A stretch of DNA of 64,000 nucleotides from Pedobacter helvus. GTDB lineage: Bacteria; Bacteroidota; Bacteroidia; Sphingobacteriales; Sphingobacteriaceae. Under the pieces are notes generated by a model. The model did not search any database. It had not been told where the DNA came from and saw only the letters and a list, made by a program, of their open reading frames with translations. Both the position numbers and the translations under genes were made by a program. This document shows positions 54,615 to 62,756 of this stretch, in pieces. The stretch lies in assembly GCF_005925325.1 (NCBI RefSeq), contig NZ_SRMP01000006.1:285791-349790 (forward strand), in the 5' to 3' direction. Every line of letters starts with the position of its first letter. Positions within the stretch are counted from its first letter, which is position 1.

Positions 54615-55766
54615 ATGAGATTAACTTTTACTTTGCTTTGCGGGAGTTTACTATTCGCCGGAATTTCCATATCCAGAGCACAAGCTCCAAACAAATTAGT
54701 GGATATCAAAGATCAGGATCAAAATTCCAAGATGACCATTTACTCGAATGGTTCATTGGTGCTTCCTTCTGGGTTCACGGGAACATATACTATTCCGGTA
54801 GAAGGCGCTGGCACGAGATTGTTGTGGTATCCTAATAGGGCTGCTTTTAGAGCGGGCGGAGTTAATGGTACGCAATGGGATGATGCAAATATTGGTGAGT
54901 ACTCTGTAGCAATGGGACTCAATTCCAGAGCTTCAGGGAACCAAGCCTTTGCCTTTGGAACTAACGCCACTGCAGCTCAATTGTCAAGTATTGCAATGGG
55001 AGAGAATGTGACTGCAAGCGGTGCGGCATCTGTGGCACTGGGATATGGAGCGCATACCAATGCACGTCAAGGTTCATTTGTTTTTGCAGACCGTAGTGTA
55101 GCCTATGATCCCACTAACCTAAGTAATGATGGTCTAATAAGAGCGGGTGTTAATCATTCCGCGAACTGGCGTGTGAGTGGCGGTTTTAGAATATTTACGA
55201 GTAGCAACCTTTCAACGGGATTAACGATCCAATCAGGTGCTTCTGTGAGTAACTGGGGGCAATCGAATGCAGTGATTTCTACCTCTACAGGGGCTATGTT
55301 GACTACGGCAGGTGTCTGGCAAAATACATCTGACGTAAATAAAAAACATCTTTTTGAAAAGGTCTCAGGAGAAAGCGTGCTCCAAAAGATTGCCCAATTG
55401 GACATTAAAAAGTGGAGCTATAAGGCTGAAGCGGATGAGATCAAACATATCGGACCAACCTCTCAGGACTTTTATGCTGCGTTTGGCCTGGGAAGCGATA
55501 AAAAATCTATCGGTACGGTGGATGCGGATGGTGTTGCTTTGGCGGGAATCAAAGCATTGGAGCAAAGAACCGCTCAACAAGCTACTGAGCTTGAAAAATT
55601 AAAAGCCGATAACCTGAGCTTACAGAAAAGGTTAGAGGCATTGGAAAGAGACAATGGTACTGCTATCGCAGGCTTCTCTCTTCCAATTAGTTTAGCGCTA
55701 GGGGTCATAGTTTTGGGAGGATTGTGGTTTCGACGCCGCAAAACTTCACTTCATACCAATAACTAG
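54615..55766 (+). CDS. Surface protein: YadA-type head, S74 chaperone domain, coiled coil and C-terminal anchor
   Basis: This 383-residue protein has a signal peptide (ending SRA|Q) and a head of left-handed repeats of the trimeric-autotransporter type (EYSVAMGLNSRASGNQAFAFG, SIAMGENVTASGAASVALG, about 95-150). An S74 intramolecular chaperone domain follows, with TSDVNKK (Ser239) and KIAQLDIKKWSYK and PTSQDFYAAFGLG. Then come a coiled coil (ALEQRTAQQATELEKL) and a C-terminal hydrophobic segment with FRRRK. S74 domains normally end tail fibres and self-cleave; here a membrane-type tail lies after it. It pairs with the T9SS-tagged protein encoded 3 nt downstream. Confidence 0.8.
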   Translation: MRLTFTLLCGSLLFAGISISRAQAPNKLVDIKDQDQNSKMTIYSNGSLVLPSGFTGTYTIPVEGAGTRLLWYPNRAAFRAGGVNGTQWDDANIGEYSVAMGLNSRASGNQAFAFGTNATAAQLSSIAMGENVTASGAASVALGYGAHTNARQGSFVFADRSVAYDPTNLSNDGLIRAGVNHSANWRVSGGFRIFTSSNLSTGLTIQSGASVSNWGQSNAVISTSTGAMLTTAGVWQNTSDVNKKHLFEKVSGESVLQKIAQLDIKKWSYKAEADEIKHIGPTSQDFYAAFGLGSDKKSIGTVDADGVALAGIKALEQRTAQQATELEKLKADNLSLQKRLEALERDNGTAIAGFSLPISLALGVIVLGGLWFRRRKTSLHTNN

Positions 55767-55769
55767 CTT

Positions 55770-56762
55770 ATGAGAAAAAAAGTACTTTTAAGTATCGGTA
55801 TAGGCTTGGTCTGTACACATATTTACGGACAACAGCTAGAAATTGCGAACAATGCAACCTTAGAACTTGCTAATGGGGTTTCCTTTTATGCCAATGGGCT
55901 GACATTGAAACCATCGGCTTTGGTGGCTTTCAGTGGGTTGAGCATACTGCCTAAGGCCGGGTTGAGCAACCAAACGTTGGGAACTGCACACATTGCAAGA
56001 GTCTATGAACTCGGCGCAAATGCACCTGCTTTTACAGGGGATATAACCATTCAATATCTCGATTCGGAACTTGATGGATTAGCAGAAAGCTCGTTACAAC
56101 TCGCTGTTTATAATAATAATCTTTGGCAGTACGCGACCACCAGCGTATCAGATAGCGATAACAACTTTATTACAGCTACGCTTAACAATGTGGTACTGGG
56201 AGAACTCACATTGGGACCGGCAAGTACGCTACCCTTAAAATGGGGTACGCTTACGGCAAAGAGACAGAATATGGTCGTGAAATTGGCTTGGCAAACAGAG
56301 AACGAGCAAAATGTTGATTATTTTATGGTAGAGAGAAGTAGCAATGGCCAACATTGGCAGGGTGTTGGCTCTCGTATTGCAGCCCAAAATCTCATGGGAA
56401 CGAATTTCTACGAACAATTGGATCGTCCCAATACCATTCAAAGACTTTATTATCGTATCAAACAATATGATACAGATGGTAAAGAGAGTACCTCTGCCTT
56501 AGCTGTAGTAAATGGAACTGCTTCTGAAGACATTTTTTCGATTTACCCTAATCCCTCACGCAATTATTTTACATTGAAGGGAATAGCAGAAAGTGATGTT
56601 AAAGAGGTTGAGCTATACGATCTCAATGGGCGGACATTGAAAAAATGGGGCAGCTATCTTTCTAGCTATGATATCAATGGCATGGCCGGGGGACTTCATT
56701 TTGTAAAGCTGACTCGAACAGATGGTGCAACGGTTACCATAAAACTGTTGATCGAAAAATAA
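55770..56762 (+). CDS. Secreted protein with T9SS type A C-terminal sorting domain
   Basis: This 330-residue protein has a signal peptide (ending YG|Q). The N-terminal region is a beta-rich, little-conserved part (LEIANNATLELANGVSFYANG), followed by a fibronectin-like stretch (VVKLAWQTENEQNVDYFMVERS, about 170-240). The last ~75 residues are the type IX secretion sorting domain: IYPNPSRNYFTLKG, VELYDLNGR, IKLLIEK. Cargo is moved over the outer membrane and attached to the surface. It starts 3 nt after the S74 gene and should be co-expressed. Confidence 0.88.
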   Translation: MRKKVLLSIGIGLVCTHIYGQQLEIANNATLELANGVSFYANGLTLKPSALVAFSGLSILPKAGLSNQTLGTAHIARVYELGANAPAFTGDITIQYLDSELDGLAESSLQLAVYNNNLWQYATTSVSDSDNNFITATLNNVVLGELTLGPASTLPLKWGTLTAKRQNMVVKLAWQTENEQNVDYFMVERSSNGQHWQGVGSRIAAQNLMGTNFYEQLDRPNTIQRLYYRIKQYDTDGKESTSALAVVNGTASEDIFSIYPNPSRNYFTLKGIAESDVKEVELYDLNGRTLKKWGSYLSSYDINGMAGGLHFVKLTRTDGATVTIKLLIEK

Positions 56763-56766
56763 AAAT

Positions 56767-56796
56767 AAATAGGTCCAAGTTCGCTTGGACCTATTT
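56767..56796 (+). terminator. Intrinsic terminator of the S74/T9SS operon
   Basis: A perfect 13-bp stem pairs 56767-56779 (AAATAGGTCCAAG) with 56784-56796 around a TTCG tetraloop. It starts 4 bp after the stop; the A-rich/T-rich base is symmetrical. Confidence 0.85.
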
Positions 56797-56835
56797 AGTA
56801 TCACGGCTTAATTCTAGTCCTTTCCTTTTTTTCTA

Positions 56836-56900
56836 CCCATGGTCGGTGTAGGCACCGTTACTATTTTTTGAAGTATTTCAGGTTGGTGATAACGCCACCA
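56836..56900 (+). repeat. GGTCGGTG element, copy C (diverged)
   Basis: CCCATGGTCGGTGTAGGCACC, then GGTTGGTGATAACGCCACC. The start and end blocks match copies A and B; the middle differs. Confidence 0.5.
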
Positions 56901-56941
56901 AAGGGAAAAATGTAATAATTTAACCAGTTAGGTGAAGCTGT

Positions 56942-57462
56942 TTAAAATAAGAATGGCGATAGTTCTTTTGACAAAATCCATTGCCCATTTTTTAATTCAA
57001 AGTAATAAACAGTTAGGTCTAATATTTCAGTATTAGACGATGCCCTCATGGCTATTATCGCCTTATTTTCTTCTTTTGAGAAAATTACATGGCTTACTTC
57101 GAGAGACCAATCACTTTCTTTATAAATTATTGGCTCGTTTTTAAGATAGGGTAATATCTTTTTTGCTTTTATCGACCTCGGTATTTTAAAATTATTATCA
57201 TGATTTTTATTGCTTGATAAATCCCAATTGATTTTTTTAAATACAGAGTCTAAATTTTTTGAGTAGCTAACGGTTTGTAATTCGTTGAGGCTGTCAAAAA
57301 TGGAATTACTTATAACTATTGATTTAGGAAGCCTTTTATCCCATTTTTTATACGAGAGTCTATCGATAATGCATAAAAGTAGATAGGGTCATGTTTTTTC
57401 AATGCTTGTGCATAGATATTAGAAGTAAAAAGGATAGATATAATTGCTAAGATAAATCTCAT
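56942..57462 (-). pseudogene. Frameshifted gene for a small exported protein
   Basis: The ATG at 57462 overlaps the operon mate's stop (TAACATG) and starts a clear signal peptide (MRFILAIISILFTSNIYAQ). The frame meets TAG at 57316, but another frame is open from about 57384 to a TAA at 56942 and has protein-like content (SYKKWDKRLPKSIVISNS, WSLEVSHVIFSKEENKAIIAM, FELKNGQWILSKELSPFLF). Joining the two gives about 170 residues. The switch lies between about 57316 and 57384, near the sequence ATTATCGATAGACTC. It may be a genuine one-base indel or a sequencing error. Function unknown. Confidence 0.75.
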
Positions 57463-57463
57463 G

Positions 57464-58771
57464 TTAACATTTCTTTTTCTTTGTAGAATTATAGGTGTTT
57501 TTGTACTCTCTTTCTCCATTGCTTGCCGAACGATTTTTATTTGGAGCTGCAATATAGGCTTGGCTGTGTTGAAGGTCTTGCCAAAAAATATCTTTACAAT
57601 ATTCACTTAAAGATATAGAGCTATCGGGAGACGTTAAAATGCCCCTGGATGTAGCATAGGATGTCAACAAAGCCGCCATCGAATTTACATAAGTATTTGC
57701 CATCTGAATATGCTGCGGCACTCCCTGATTGGCAAATGGGGCTCCAGACTGGTCAAAAAGAAACATATTCATATCTCTAAAAACATCTCGTTCCAATCCA
57801 GTAGTATGATGTATCCCGTAAACCATATAAGAGTGCATCAATTCATGTATAAGTGTGGCAGCAACTGCTAAATCTGTACCATCATTTAGCATCAGTTTAT
57901 TAAGATAAATAAAGCCAGTAGTGTCGTTAGTTACTCCATTTTTTCTTATTAAATAAGAGCTTCCATCTGAATTGTATTTAGTTTGATCATTAAACAAATG
58001 TTCGCCAATCTTAATTTTATATGTACTAGAGTTAGCCATGGTACTGATAGCTGCAGAAGCATTTACATTTGATAAACTTAATAAATTGGAAAGTACATTT
58101 TGGATTTCCGCAGCTTTCGAAATAACTGCTGTGGCAATTGTATCCACACATGGTCTAGCCGTGCTATCCACTTTAATTTCTTTTAAAATTGGCGGTCCGC
58201 TAGTTGAATTTCCATTGCCACCACCACCACCGCCACCACCGCCTCCAGTATAACTATCAGGGTCTTGATTTACATCTTCTTCTTGGTCACATGTAGTATA
58301 CGAACTATACCCAGTACTTTGCCAACCGCAATTCTCGGAATAAGGAGTGTAAACGCAGTATGTGTAGCCTGTTTCAATGAATTGAGTAGAACATCCCTGA
58401 ACATTTCTGTCTCCACCACTTTCAATTTGTTTTTTGACCATCATAACTTCGCTTTCTGAGGAATTCTTTATTTTATAGATTGGTTTTCCATTAGAATAAA
58501 CCACGCCATTGCTAGTAGAACCATCTAAGTTATAATATATAACGTACCCGCTTAAGCCATTAGTTTTTTTGTAATGTACTTTCTCTAGATCAGTATTGCT
58601 AGTTGCTTCTATGGCCATGTAGCAGCCCTTGATGATTTTCTTGCTTTCGTCAGCAAATAATAACAGTTTCAGGCCATGAGTCTTGTCATATTTAGACATG
58701 TCATAGCCTGTATATGCTTTAGAAATAATCCCTACTTTATCCGGATTTAGCATTGCTATCTCATAAACCAT
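57464..58771 (-). CDS. Metallopeptidase-like protein with HExxH, N-terminus apparently lost
   Basis: This 435-residue protein has HELMHSY (His309-Glu310...His313) in an ATLIHELMH helix, as in zincin peptidases, followed by a helical C-terminal region. Its start lacks any signal peptide and enters mid-domain (MVYEIAMLNPDKVG); the family of such Bacteroidota secreted proteins normally has a signal peptide or lipobox and ~100 more residues. A Gly-run of ten (about 184-193) precedes the catalytic half. Cys residues are numerous in 100-165. It is followed by the frameshifted gene in the same operon. Head-to-head with the truncated LytTR gene. Confidence 0.7.
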   Translation of the reverse strand: MVYEIAMLNPDKVGIISKAYTGYDMSKYDKTHGLKLLLFADESKKIIKGCYMAIEATSNTDLEKVHYKKTNGLSGYVIYYNLDGSTSNGVVYSNGKPIYKIKNSSESEVMMVKKQIESGGDRNVQGCSTQFIETGYTYCVYTPYSENCGWQSTGYSSYTTCDQEEDVNQDPDSYTGGGGGGGGGGNGNSTSGPPILKEIKVDSTARPCVDTIATAVISKAAEIQNVLSNLLSLSNVNASAAISTMANSSTYKIKIGEHLFNDQTKYNSDGSSYLIRKNGVTNDTTGFIYLNKLMLNDGTDLAVAATLIHELMHSYMVYGIHHTTGLERDVFRDMNMFLFDQSGAPFANQGVPQHIQMANTYVNSMAALLTSYATSRGILTSPDSSISLSEYCKDIFWQDLQHSQAYIAAPNKNRSASNGEREYKNTYNSTKKKKC

Positions 58772-58798
58772 ATAGCCGTCTTACTGGATTATGCCCAT

Positions 58799-59185
58799 GT
58801 GGCCTGTATATTTTCCTACGAAAAACATTATCATCAGGTACATTTCAATGGCTTGGCAGACATTTGGAATTACTCCATTGATCATAGTGTAGACCTGCTG
58901 CCTTCAACAGATTTCATACGGGTAAACAGAAGCTTCATCATCAACTTTAAAGCTATAGATGAGGTAAAAGATGAAAGTCCTAAAGTTACGTTTTTGCTGC
59001 TTAAGGAATTGGTTGGCTGCCGTATTGATAAAATTAGGGGCGACGATGAAACCAATGACCAGTTGGAAACAGAGTCAGTAAATTCTTCTTGTAACTTTTT
59101 CAGGGTTAGGTTAAGTTATGAACGTAAAAAAGCTTTCAACCAGGCTTACAATAATTACAAGGCTACCGTAAAAAAAGAAGTATAA
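58799..59185 (+). CDS. LytTR DNA-binding domain protein, apparently 5'-truncated
   Basis: The 128-residue ORF starts with a GTG and is almost wholly a LytTR domain: FSYEKHYHQVHFNG, DLLPSTDFIRVNRSFIINFKAIDEV, FFRVRLSYERKKAFNQAY. The in-frame reading continues upstream of the GTG to 58751 (AVLLDYAHVACIFSY), covering the first strand of the domain, where it meets a TAG inside the oppositely oriented metallopeptidase gene. A receiver or other N-terminal part is missing. DNA binding may survive, but the start as annotated is not natural. Confidence 0.7.
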   Translation: MACIFSYEKHYHQVHFNGLADIWNYSIDHSVDLLPSTDFIRVNRSFIINFKAIDEVKDESPKVTFLLLKELVGCRIDKIRGDDETNDQLETESVNSSCNFFRVRLSYERKKAFNQAYNNYKATVKKEV

Positions 59186-59529
59186 ATATTGAGGTTTGTT
59201 CGGTTATTCTAGGGTATTTGTTGGGTAAAGGTTCGGTTAAAATGCTTTTAAGGCGGTTTTTACCGAAGCAGGTACGAAGCAGACCCCTATCAGGTAGGGA
59301 GTTGGCTGCTCAATGTTCGTGGTTTATTGTCCATTAATTGTGGTTGATGTGGATTGTTGGATGTTCGACAATTCAAATCCCGTCAATTGTGGTCAAGTCT
59401 ATTCAAATTCATTCGCAAGCTTCTGAAAATTAGTTGTTTAAAATTTTTTCAATTTCCTTTGACCTAACATTTACGCAAAGGCCTGCGCTGCAATGGAAAC
59501 AGAATTTCTAACATTTTAATTTTAAAGAT
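59186..59529. other. Gene-free stretch before the DUF6266 gene
   Basis: 344 bp with no ORF. The first part is built of GGTTCGGTTA- and GGGTATTTGTTGGGTAAAGG-like strings and an imperfect ACCGAAGCAGG/TACGAAGCAG pair; the rest is AT-rich and should hold the promoter of the DUF6266 gene. Confidence 0.4.
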
Positions 59530-60168
59530 ATGGCGACGTATAAAAAAGGGATACTAGGGGTATTCTCGGGTAAGGTTGGTACCGTAGTGGGTAGCAGTTG
59601 GAAAGGGATCAGTTACATGAAAAGTTTACCTAAAGCTAGCAGCAAAGCACCCACGGCTTTGCAAATAGATCAGCGATTAAAGTTTGCCTTGATCAGTAGT
59701 TTTCTTAAACCTATCAAATCAATCACCAATATTGGCTACGGTTCAGTTACGGGTAATGTTACGCCTGCTAATGCAGTAGCGTCTTACCATTTAAATAATG
59801 CGATTGTGGGTAGCAGTCCCAATTTTCAGATCGATTACCCGATGGTAATGTTTAGTAGAGGTGAATTGCCGGGGCCATCGGTGCCAGTAATGAGCGCTGC
59901 TCCAGGTGGAGGCTTAAGCTTTAGTTGGGTAGATAATGCTAGTGCGAATTTAGCTCAGTCTAACGATAAAGCGATTGTATTGGTATTTCATGTACCCACT
60001 AGGGAATTTGTGCATAGCGATGCTGCGGAAAGATCAACTGGCAGCCTTGAAATGTCATTGCCGACACACTTTATAGATGGCACAGTTCACGCTTGGATGG
60101 CTTTTTTCGATGCTAATGGTAAGCAGGTTTCTACCAGTGTTTATTTGGGAGAGGAAACGATTACCTAA
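59530..60168 (+). CDS. DUF6266 family protein
   Basis: This 212-residue protein matches the start of DUF6266 proteins, common in Sphingobacteriaceae: MATYKKGILGVFSGKVGTVV, then GSSWKGISYMKSLPK. The C-terminal half looks like an Ig-like beta-sandwich (GGLSFSWVDNASANLAQ, KAIVLVFHVPTREFVH, VHAWMAFFDANGKQVSTSVY). No signal peptide is seen and the role is unknown. It precedes a lysis-like gene trio but is separated from it by 495 bp and a terminator. Confidence 0.88.
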   Translation: MATYKKGILGVFSGKVGTVVGSSWKGISYMKSLPKASSKAPTALQIDQRLKFALISSFLKPIKSITNIGYGSVTGNVTPANAVASYHLNNAIVGSSPNFQIDYPMVMFSRGELPGPSVPVMSAAPGGGLSFSWVDNASANLAQSNDKAIVLVFHVPTREFVHSDAAERSTGSLEMSLPTHFIDGTVHAWMAFFDANGKQVSTSVYLGEETIT

Positions 60169-60182
60169 GCAAGTTTAATGCT

Positions 60183-60216
60183 ACAATCTCTAGTACAGGA
60201 ATGTGCTAGAGATTGT
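60183..60216 (+). terminator. Intrinsic terminator of the DUF6266 gene
   Basis: A perfect 11-bp stem pairs 60183-60193 (ACAATCTCTAG) with 60206-60216, followed by TTTAT. It begins 14 bp after the stop. Confidence 0.75.
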
Positions 60217-60663
60217 TTATCCTGAGAGTGGTTGGCTTAGCGTAAGGCTGATGCATTACGATCCCGAACTAGCTTTTGGAGACGGAAAGGGACATGTAAG
60301 GTGCAAAGAAGAACTGACAACCTGTACCGATCTTGCATCGGTATTGCTAAGCAAGAAGGACGGCCTTTTGTAATGTGGACGTGATAGCCATTAAAACGTG
60401 AGCAGTAACAATGAATTAGCAGTTTCAAGACAGGTGCAGAAGTGTTGAAGTAACGAAAGGGTTAGCATTTGCATTCACACGTTTCAGCTGTCGCCATTAA
60501 AGTTTTAATGAGGTAGCACAACACAGTACAGGTAGCCTTGATTTTTGCTCAACTTTTTATCAAGAAAAAGTGGAATGCCTCTCCGGCAAAGAGGAGAAAA
60601 TAGATCCTTCGCTGCGCTCTGGATGACAGGGAGGGCGAAAGTGAACAATTAAATTAAAAAATC
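60217..60663. other. Gene-free, GC-richer structured stretch
   Basis: 447 bp without a supported gene. 60230-60440 is less AT-rich than other gaps here and holds a 7-bp hairpin TACCGAT/ATCGGTA near 60332-60350 and a TTGCTAAGCAA pair after it. A 63-codon minus-strand ORF (60237-60428) has no protein-like features. The end (60600-60630) carries a CGCTGCGCTCTGGATGACA fragment, a common dispersed piece. Confidence 0.4.
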
Positions 60664-61035
60664 ATGAAAACAATCATTTATTACCTCAATAACCAATGGA
60701 AACCAATGTCCATCAAATTTTGGCACATCCTTTCCTTAACCATCATCATTTGGCTTGCAATGCCCTATATTTTAGGTGCATTCAACCTAGCAATAGGCCT
60801 GGTCGATTTTGGCATTCTCCACGTCATACTATTAGCCTTCAGCTGTTGGCTCTTAGCGATGTCTAGCGCCTATTACATCTTCCGACTGTTGCTGTCTCAA
60901 ATGGGCATGCCCACCATCAATCAACTCATTAATCACTTTAACTTGTTAAACTTATGGGAACAATATTTAATCTATTTGGCCTGCTATGCATTATTGCTTT
61001 GCTCGGCCATTGGCACACTGATCGCGATTTGTTAG
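60664..61035 (+). CDS. Small three-helix membrane protein, holin-like
   Basis: This 123-residue protein has three hydrophobic helices (about 20-40, 45-78, 96-122) with short polar loops, a size and layout typical of holins or small membrane partners of phage-like endolysins. I do not recognise a named family. It overlaps the following CHAP/endolysin-like gene by 82 nt in another frame. No RBS of note. Confidence 0.65.
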   Translation: MKTIIYYLNNQWKPMSIKFWHILSLTIIIWLAMPYILGAFNLAIGLVDFGILHVILLAFSCWLLAMSSAYYIFRLLLSQMGMPTINQLINHFNLLNLWEQYLIYLACYALLLCSAIGTLIAIC

Positions 61036-61625
61036 GTGGTAAAATAACCAATCTTCGAATAACCAATCTTCGAATAACCAATAAACAAATCACTAATCAA
61101 CCAATCACCAATCAACAAACTAATCAAATCACCAAATCACCAGATCTTCAAATAGCCAATCAACCAAACACTCAAAAAAACAAACAACTACTAGAAATAG
61201 CGAAATCCCAAATTGGTGTTAGGGAGGCTAGTGGCAATAACGATGGCTACGAAGTAGAAACATACCTCGCCTATACCGGAAACAAAAAAGGTGAACCTTG
61301 GTGTGCTTCTTTTGTGAGTTGGGTATTTGGAAAGGCGGGTTATACAGCTCCACGTACGGCTTGGAGCCCCAGTCTCTTTCCAAAAGCAAGGTTAGTGGCT
61401 GCGGGTAAGCCCGCAATGGTTTTTGGTATTTATTTTCCAGATAAAGGACGGATTGCCCATGCCGAAATTGTGGAAAAGCAAAAAGACAATTGGCTTTGCA
61501 CTATTGAAGGAAATACCAATATCGAAGGGAGTAGAGAAGGGGATGGCGTGTACCGTAAAATGAGACACATCAAAACCATTAAGTATTATGCAGATTGGAT
61601 AAATATGGAAGGAGGTAGGAAATGA
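60954..61625 (+). CDS. CHAP/NlpC-P60-like peptidoglycan amidase, endolysin-like
   Basis: This 223-residue protein has an N-terminal hydrophobic segment (FNLFGLLCIIALLGH), a low-complexity linker of ITN/QTN repeats (about 31-75), and a catalytic domain from about 78: LLEIAKSQIGVREASG, EPWCASFVSWVFGKAG (Cys is the nucleophile) and IAHAEIVEKQKDNWLCTIEGNTN. It resembles the TIGR02594/CHAP-type peptidoglycan hydrolases. The first 82 nt overlap the membrane protein gene; the ATG at 60954 gives the hydrophobic start, but a later start is possible. Its stop overlaps the next ATG (ATGA). Confidence 0.82.
   Translation: MGTIFNLFGLLCIIALLGHWHTDRDLLGGKITNLRITNLRITNKQITNQPITNQQTNQITKSPDLQIANQPNTQKNKQLLEIAKSQIGVREASGNNDGYEVETYLAYTGNKKGEPWCASFVSWVFGKAGYTAPRTAWSPSLFPKARLVAAGKPAMVFGIYFPDKGRIAHAEIVEKQKDNWLCTIEGNTNIEGSREGDGVYRKMRHIKTIKYYADWINMEGGRK
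61041..61172 (+). repeat. Low-complexity tract inside the amidase gene
   Basis: A 15-bp unit AATAACCAATCTTCG is repeated twice in tandem with a third part copy (61043-61082), followed by irregular ATCACCAATCAAC strings to 61172. It encodes the ITN-rich linker. Confidence 0.75.
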
Positions 61626-62092
61626 GAATAGCAAGCTATTTATTAATGGTGCTGATCTGCGGCTGTTCCGCTAAGCGAAAGCTAACAGAGAGCAGTGTAG
61701 TAAATACGGAGAAAATTACCGAAGCTCAAATCCTGCAAACAAAAAACCAGTATAGCGAAAGTTATAGCTTAAGTACGGATAGTGCTAATCAAACTCATTT
61801 CTTGAAACTTTATCCTAAAGGTGATTTCGTGATCAATAAAGATGGTTTCAAAGGTTCGGCAGATAGTTTAATTTGGTATAGCAATGTACAGCGCCTCGAT
61901 AAACATCAGCATTTGGAGCGGCAAAATCAAGCGCAGTCGAAGAGTGAAGTCCATAAGCGGCTAGAGAAAAAAGTGCTAAGAGAGCAGCGCAAAGCGCTCG
62001 CCAAAACGAGCCTTTCCTTTTGGTGGATTTTAGCTGGTGGAGCCATACTCATCCTAGTTGTAATGCCCAAATTAAGGCTTCGTAACATTTAG
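61622..62092 (+). CDS. Lipoprotein with C-terminal membrane helix, spanin-like
   Basis: This 156-residue protein has a signal peptide with lipobox LICGC (Cys15 by this start), a helical, coiled-coil-prone middle (QRLDKHQHLERQNQAQSKSE, then VHKRLEKKVLREQRKAL) and a C-terminal membrane helix (SFWWILAGGAILILVVMPKL). It could connect the outer and inner membranes as a unimolecular spanin would. It overlaps the amidase stop by 4 nt (ATGA), so the two are translationally coupled. No named family recognised. Confidence 0.7.
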   Translation: MRIASYLLMVLICGCSAKRKLTESSVVNTEKITEAQILQTKNQYSESYSLSTDSANQTHFLKLYPKGDFVINKDGFKGSADSLIWYSNVQRLDKHQHLERQNQAQSKSEVHKRLEKKVLREQRKALAKTSLSFWWILAGGAILILVVMPKLRLRNI

Positions 62093-62095
62093 GTG

Positions 62096-62128
62096 GCAAT
62101 AGCCGTGGAAATGAGCCTCGGCTATTGC
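62096..62128 (+). terminator. Intrinsic terminator of the lysis-like operon
   Basis: A perfect 10-bp stem pairs 62096-62105 (GCAATAGCCG) with 62119-62128, followed by AATTT. It starts 3 bp after the stop. Confidence 0.72.
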
Positions 62129-62434
62129 AATTTCCCAGCAGGATGCAAAACAAATTTTAAAGCATATCATAGACTAAATAAATAAAAAACACTGTTAGAG
62201 CACTATTTAGCCCATATTCGTGCTGTTATCGACAGGGGAACTGGGGTCTGAGAAGGCTTTTTCCCTATTTGGGGAAAAGCCGCAACGGAAAGTTTCGTTA
62301 CTTATTATAATTTTTTTCAAAAAAGTTCTTTTTTAAATAATTTTTTATAATTTTAGGTTACGGGCACAGACTTTGACTGTGTGCTAATGAGTTGATATCT
62401 ACTAAGTAATACTCATTTTACCTATCTAAACCCT
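62129..62434. other. Gene-free stretch
   Basis: 306 bp with no gene. It holds a second hairpin near 62253-62281 (GGCTTTTTCCC/GGGGAAAAGCC) and a small GCACAG/CTGTG-type hairpin near 62363-62384. Confidence 0.4.
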
Positions 62435-62632
62435 ATGAAAAACTATTTAAGGAGCATTGCACCCTGTGCAGTACTCGGTGAGGTTGTACAATTTGTATGC
62501 GGCCGAGTAGAAATCGATGATATTCCAATCTCGATGAGTCAAATTGCAGATCTGCAATCTGGCGATAAAACTAATCATTTATTATTCCTAAAAGTTGGTG
62601 TTGCAACCGGCGTCTTTGGTTTCGGAATTTAG
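62435..62632 (+). CDS. Possible small protein
   Basis: A 65-codon ORF starting MKNYLRSIAPC with a protein-like composition (GRVEIDDIPISMSQIADLQSGD) but no recognisable domain and no clear promoter. It may be a short real gene or a remnant of a longer one. Low confidence. Confidence 0.3.
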   Translation: MKNYLRSIAPCAVLGEVVQFVCGRVEIDDIPISMSQIADLQSGDKTNHLLFLKVGVATGVFGFGI

Positions 62633-62756
62633 CGTTTAGCAATTTTCTGTTGGCATCGCTATGTGCCAAAAATCCAAAAGGAATTTATAAATACTCAGCA
62701 GTTTAAAAGTCCTAAAATAAAGTTCATTACATCTATTATCAAAATGATCGTTCCAT

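Noticed and set aside
60237..60428. 63-codon minus-strand ORF before the lysis-like trio
   Set aside because: No recognisable motif, no start context, and many hairpins in the same DNA.
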